A DNA stretch of 64,000 nucleotides, taken from the NCBI RefSeq assembly GCF_014303395.1, contig NZ_CP060298.1, positions 2,933,001 to 2,997,000 on the forward strand. The letters run 5' to 3'. This DNA comes from Nakamurella sp. PAMC28650. GTDB lineage: Bacteria; Actinomycetota; Actinomycetes; Mycobacteriales; Nakamurellaceae. Position numbers and translations under genes: made by a program. The notes under the pieces are model-generated. The model was not told the origin of the DNA. It made no database searches and saw nothing but the letters and a program-made list of their open reading frames with translations. Positions 60,692 to 64,000 of this stretch are shown piece after piece (the stretch's first letter is position 1; every line of letters starts with the position of its first letter).

Positions 60692-61792
60692 TTGACCAGC
60701 CACGTGCTGCCCGAACAAGTTTCATCCATCAGAACGACCGTCCCCTATACGCTCGGCCGGGTCGGTACCCTGATGACGCCGGAACCTGGCAACCCCCACG
60801 AGGCGGAGGGGGTGCTGAATCCGGCCAGTGGCTGTGGACCGGACGGACAGCTCTACCTTCTGCCCCGACTGGTCGCGGCCGGCAACGTCTCCCGGGTCGG
60901 TCTGGCCACGATCGACCTGGTGGACGGTGTTCCGACCGGGGTGTCCCGACTCGGAGTGGTGCTCGCACCGGAAACCGGTTGGGAGCAGAGTCCGAGCCAC
61001 AGCGGCGTCGAGGATCCACGGGTCACCTTCGTCCCGATGCTGGGCAGGTTCCTGATGACCTATGTGGCCTACGGTCCGCTCGGTCCGCGTCCGGCGCTGG
61101 CGACGTCGGTGGACCTGCTGACGTGGAACCGGCTGGGCCCTCTGCACTTCGAGTACCAGGAGCAGCTCCACGTCGACCTGAATCTGATCCCGAACAAGGA
61201 CGTCGTCTTCTTCCCGGAACCGGTCCCGGGACCGGGTGGCGAGCTGTGTTTCGCCGCCCTGCACCGACCGATGTGGGACCTGGACTGGATCGTGCCCGGC
61301 GCCGGGTCGCCACTGCCGACCGGGGTCACGGATGACCGTCCGGGAATCTGGATCTCCTACGTCCCGGTCGCAGCGGCGATCCAGAATGTCGCCGCCATGA
61401 CCCACCTCGGCAGCCATCGGCTCGTGGCGATGCCGGAGTACGACTTCGAGGCACTGAAGATCGGCGCCGGGCCACCTCCGATCCGCGTCCCGGAGGGCTG
61501 GTTGCTGATTCACCACGGGGTGTCGGGCGACCTCGTGCCGGGAGTGGACCAGCAGCAGGCCGCTCACTACGCCGCCGGCGCGATGATCCTGTCGGCCGGG
61601 GATCCGTCGGTCGTCCTGGCCAGGACGGCGAAGCCCCTCCTGGCACCTGCGATCGGGGCCGAGATCAACGGCGTGGTACCCAATGTCGTCTTCCCGACGG
61701 CGATCGAGCAGATCGACGGCAGGACCTTCGTCTTCTACGGCATGGCTGATTCGCAGATCGGTGTGGCCACACTCGACCGCTCGGAGGAATGA
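60692..61792 (+). CDS. GH130-family glycoside phosphorylase/hydrolase
   Basis: The 366-aa five-bladed propeller enzyme has the GH130 hallmark HSGVEDPRVTFVPMLGRFLM with the catalytic-region Asp, preceded by NPASGCGPDGQLYLLPRL and followed by PNKDVVFFPEPV. GH130 enzymes phosphorolyse or hydrolyse beta-mannosides (for example 4-O-beta-mannosyl-glucose or mannan fragments), so the transporter probably takes up such sugars. The start is a TTG at 60692 after AAGGGA, 4 nt behind the permease stop. It overlaps the next gene by ATGA. Confidence 0.88.
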   Translation: MTSHVLPEQVSSIRTTVPYTLGRVGTLMTPEPGNPHEAEGVLNPASGCGPDGQLYLLPRLVAAGNVSRVGLATIDLVDGVPTGVSRLGVVLAPETGWEQSPSHSGVEDPRVTFVPMLGRFLMTYVAYGPLGPRPALATSVDLLTWNRLGPLHFEYQEQLHVDLNLIPNKDVVFFPEPVPGPGGELCFAALHRPMWDLDWIVPGAGSPLPTGVTDDRPGIWISYVPVAAAIQNVAAMTHLGSHRLVAMPEYDFEALKIGAGPPPIRVPEGWLLIHHGVSGDLVPGVDQQQAAHYAAGAMILSAGDPSVVLARTAKPLLAPAIGAEINGVVPNVVFPTAIEQIDGRTFVFYGMADSQIGVATLDRSEE

Positions 61793-63879
61793 TGACGATC
61801 ACCGCAAGTCGCTGGAGTCGTAAGGTTGTCGCGGTCGCGGCGACCGCCGTACTGGCCGCCGGGTTCCTGACGCCGTCGGCAGAGGCCCACCCGCCCGGCG
61901 CTCTGGGCAGTAGCGGGCGGACGGGGGTCGAGGCCGGGCAGACCGCCGCGCCGCTCACCAACCTGGCGCATCTGAATTTCCTGACCGACCGGGTGACGGT
62001 GCCGGTGACGGCCGCCCACAGCACCTATCGACTCGACACCGAGCCGTCGGTCGGCGTGCTGTGGGTCTACGCAGACCCTCGTCCCGGGAACACCTTCGCC
62101 CGGGTCGGTGGTGGCGGGCTCGATCCGGTCACCGGGCACTGGGGCCAGGGCTCGTTCGACGGCGACGACATCGCGCGGGCGGCCATCGTCTATCTGCGTC
62201 AGTGGAAGGCGACGGGTGATATCAGCTCGAAAACCGAAGCCTACGAGCAGTTGCGTGGCCTGGCCTACCTGCAGACGCTGACCGGGCCGCACACCGGCGA
62301 GTCTGTCCTCTGGATGCAGCCCGACGGCACCCTCAACCCCTCGCCGACACCGGCGGACTCGCCGAACCCGTCCGACTCCGGGGCCTCCTACTGGCTGGCC
62401 CGCAGTCTCTGGGCGTTCGGAGAAGGTTCCGCCGCCTTCCGCGACGCCGACCCCCCGTTCGCCGCGTTCTTGCAGAGCCGGATGGATCTCGCGGTGAGTG
62501 CACTGCAACGCGACGTCCTTTCCGACTACGGCAAGTATCAGATCATCCACGGGATCAGGGTCCCGGCCTGGCTGATCGTCGACGGCGCCGACGCCTCCTC
62601 CGAGGCGATGCTTGGTCTGTCGTCGTACGTCGAGGCGATCGGAACCAGGACCGTCGGCGGTAGTGCTGCCCGGATTGCGCTCGGTCAATTGGCCGCAGGC
62701 GTCGCGCAGATGTCAGCCGGCACCACCACGACCTGGCCCTACCGCGCCGTGTTGCCGTGGGCTCTGTCCCGCTCCGACTGGCACGCCTGGGGGGCCCAGA
62801 TGCCGGCCGGACTGGCTGCTGCATCGGCTGCGTTGCAGGATAAGTCACTGCTGGGACCAGCGGTCGGCGACGCTGCCGGCTTCACCCCCCATCTGCTGAC
62901 GGCGACCGGCCCGGACAACGGGTGGCTCCCGATTCCGGTGGACGGCACCCAGATCGCCTATGGAGTGGATGCCAGGGTGCAGAGCCTGTTGGCGGTGGCG
63001 ACGGCGTCCGGCAGCCGGGGAATCCGGGCGCTCGCGGGCATCGCGGCTAGCTGGTTCTTCGGCCAGAACACCGCCAACACACCGGTGTACGACCCTTCCA
63101 CCGGCGTCACCAACGACGGCGTCTCCGCGAGCGGCACCGTCAACCGCGGTAGCGGCGCGGAATCGACGATCCACGGTCTGCTCACCATGCAGGTCCTGGA
63201 CGCCAACCCGGATCTCGCCGCCATCGCACGGGCCTCTTCCCATCTGGTGTCCCGGGACGGCCAAAAGGTGATCGAAGCGGAAACCGGCGTCCTGCAGGGG
63301 AATGCCTCGGTGCGGAACCCGTCGTCGGCCTGGACCGGTGAGTCCCAGTGGAGCGGCTCGTTCGTCGCGGCCGGGGCGGGCAGCGCCATCTCCTGGCCGC
63401 TGGCCGCGGCCGATCAGCCGCGACTCGTGCAGCCCATTGCCGAGCTGACGCCGGGATCCAATGCGCAGACCAGGTTCACCGCCGATGGCCGGGCGCTCGG
63501 ACGGGTCCGGTTCGGTGCGGTGGGAGCCCAGGGCAATGCCCCTTCGCCGACCGAACTACTGCCGATAGATCTGCGGATGGCAGCGCCCGCGAAAGCGACC
63601 AGCGTCATCGCCACCACCGTGGGTGGCTACGGCAATCTTGATGCGCTGCTGGTGATCCCAATGATATCGACGCTGATCACCGACGGGGGTGGCCACGGAA
63701 CCGTGCTGCTGAGCAGCGTCGCAGCCAGCAGTCAGCTGCGCCGGATCGTCGTGCCGGGCTCGGGTCCCACCGTCGTGCGGGCCTACGACCGGAACGGGGT
63801 GCTGCAGCGCTGCTCCACCGGCGGTGCCGGCGCGTTGGTGGAGGTCCTGCCCGGCGGCTTCACCATCGCCAGTAGGTAG
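61789..63879 (+). CDS. Secreted helical-toroid-like protein of the mannoside locus
   Basis: The 696-aa protein has a signal peptide (basic start SRWSRK, hydrophobic VAVAATAVLAAGFLTP, cut near AEA). The middle (about 90-480) has repeated helices with Trp/Asp/Gly-rich turns (SFDGDDIARAAIVYLRQWKA, SDSGASYWLARSLWAFGEGS, AASWFFGQNTANTPVYDPST), the pattern of (alpha/alpha)6 glycoside hydrolases. A C-terminal beta domain (residues about 500-696) could be carbohydrate-binding. No exact GH family is recognised. Coupling to the GH130 gene suggests it cuts or binds the external polysaccharide. Confidence 0.75.
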   Translation: MMTITASRWSRKVVAVAATAVLAAGFLTPSAEAHPPGALGSSGRTGVEAGQTAAPLTNLAHLNFLTDRVTVPVTAAHSTYRLDTEPSVGVLWVYADPRPGNTFARVGGGGLDPVTGHWGQGSFDGDDIARAAIVYLRQWKATGDISSKTEAYEQLRGLAYLQTLTGPHTGESVLWMQPDGTLNPSPTPADSPNPSDSGASYWLARSLWAFGEGSAAFRDADPPFAAFLQSRMDLAVSALQRDVLSDYGKYQIIHGIRVPAWLIVDGADASSEAMLGLSSYVEAIGTRTVGGSAARIALGQLAAGVAQMSAGTTTTWPYRAVLPWALSRSDWHAWGAQMPAGLAAASAALQDKSLLGPAVGDAAGFTPHLLTATGPDNGWLPIPVDGTQIAYGVDARVQSLLAVATASGSRGIRALAGIAASWFFGQNTANTPVYDPSTGVTNDGVSASGTVNRGSGAESTIHGLLTMQVLDANPDLAAIARASSHLVSRDGQKVIEAETGVLQGNASVRNPSSAWTGESQWSGSFVAAGAGSAISWPLAAADQPRLVQPIAELTPGSNAQTRFTADGRALGRVRFGAVGAQGNAPSPTELLPIDLRMAAPAKATSVIATTVGGYGNLDALLVIPMISTLITDGGGHGTVLLSSVAASSQLRRIVVPGSGPTVVRAYDRNGVLQRCSTGGAGALVEVLPGGFTIASR

Positions 63880-63894
63880 GCATATCCGAACTGT

Positions 63895-63925
63895 CGTCGG
63901 GAGCGAAAGCGGTGCACTCCCGACG
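63895..63925 (+). terminator. Hairpin after the sugar locus
   Basis: CGTCGGGAG pairs with CTCCCGACG with a 13-nt loop, 16 bp after the last stop. The T-tract is poor, so termination strength is uncertain. Confidence 0.5.
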
Positions 63926-64000
63926 AAGACGGGGCGTTGGAGGCCACGATCGGCACCAACGGTGTTCAGTGGGGCGGCTACCGTTCGTCGGCGGACGACG

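Overview
The window is high-GC DNA from an actinomycete. GTG starts, overlapping ATGA/GTGA gene junctions, an SsgA-type cell-division protein, WhiB-type proteins and a DtxR/IdeR-like iron box all point to Actinomycetota. The SsgA-like gene suggests a morphologically complex or related lineage (Nakamurellales/Frankiales/Geodermatophilales are plausible), but nothing here fixes the genus.

Left part (1-10 kb): a BlaI repressor and M56 peptidase pair (the peptidase runs off the left edge), uppP, an iron-box-preceded Fbp-type Fe3+ ABC transporter (three genes), menB, and then small enzymes and decayed regulators (zinc-ribbon protein, TetR remnant, aldo/keto reductase, general-stress-type SDR).

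10.0-17.7 kb is a compact integrated element in tRNA-Val(GAC). A 30-bp duplication of the tRNA 3' end bounds it, a tyrosine integrase lies at the left end, and matching 17-bp motifs sit inside both ends. It carries an HTH-like gene, two tandem WhiB-like genes, an HNH remnant and an HK97-type major capsid gene, but no recognisable terminase, portal, protease, tail or lysis genes. This makes it a candidate phage satellite or phiRv-like prophage remnant. A tRNA cluster (Val, Cys, Gly) and an ssgA-like gene follow, then tRNA-Val(CAC).

19-34 kb is a mosaic of accessory enzymes and regulators: a divergent SDR/TetR pair with a palindromic operator, a 1120-aa secreted/membrane protein (zinc-protease motif, VWD domain, four beta repeats), a Baeyer-Villiger-type monooxygenase, a DUF4386 membrane protein, a frameshifted MalT/LuxR-type regulator, an alpha/beta-hydrolase-SRPBCC fusion, and a hydroxyacid-dehydrogenase-type enzyme.

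34-46 kb: a complete ISAs1-family element (18-bp inverted repeats, 10-bp target duplication) interrupts a secreted-protein gene whose halves rejoin in frame. A 619-aa protein with a seven-bladed PLL-like propeller follows, then an arsenic locus (arsR, arsM, ACR3 pump, arsC), a secreted beta-helix protein and a small secreted protein.

46-64 kb: a succinate dehydrogenase operon, an XRE-cupin/M28/M20 peptidase operon, a TMEM175-like channel, an orphan OmpR-type response regulator with a kinase stub, and a LacI-controlled sugar uptake locus (binding protein, two permeases, GH130 enzyme, secreted helical-toroid-like protein) probably aimed at beta-mannosides.
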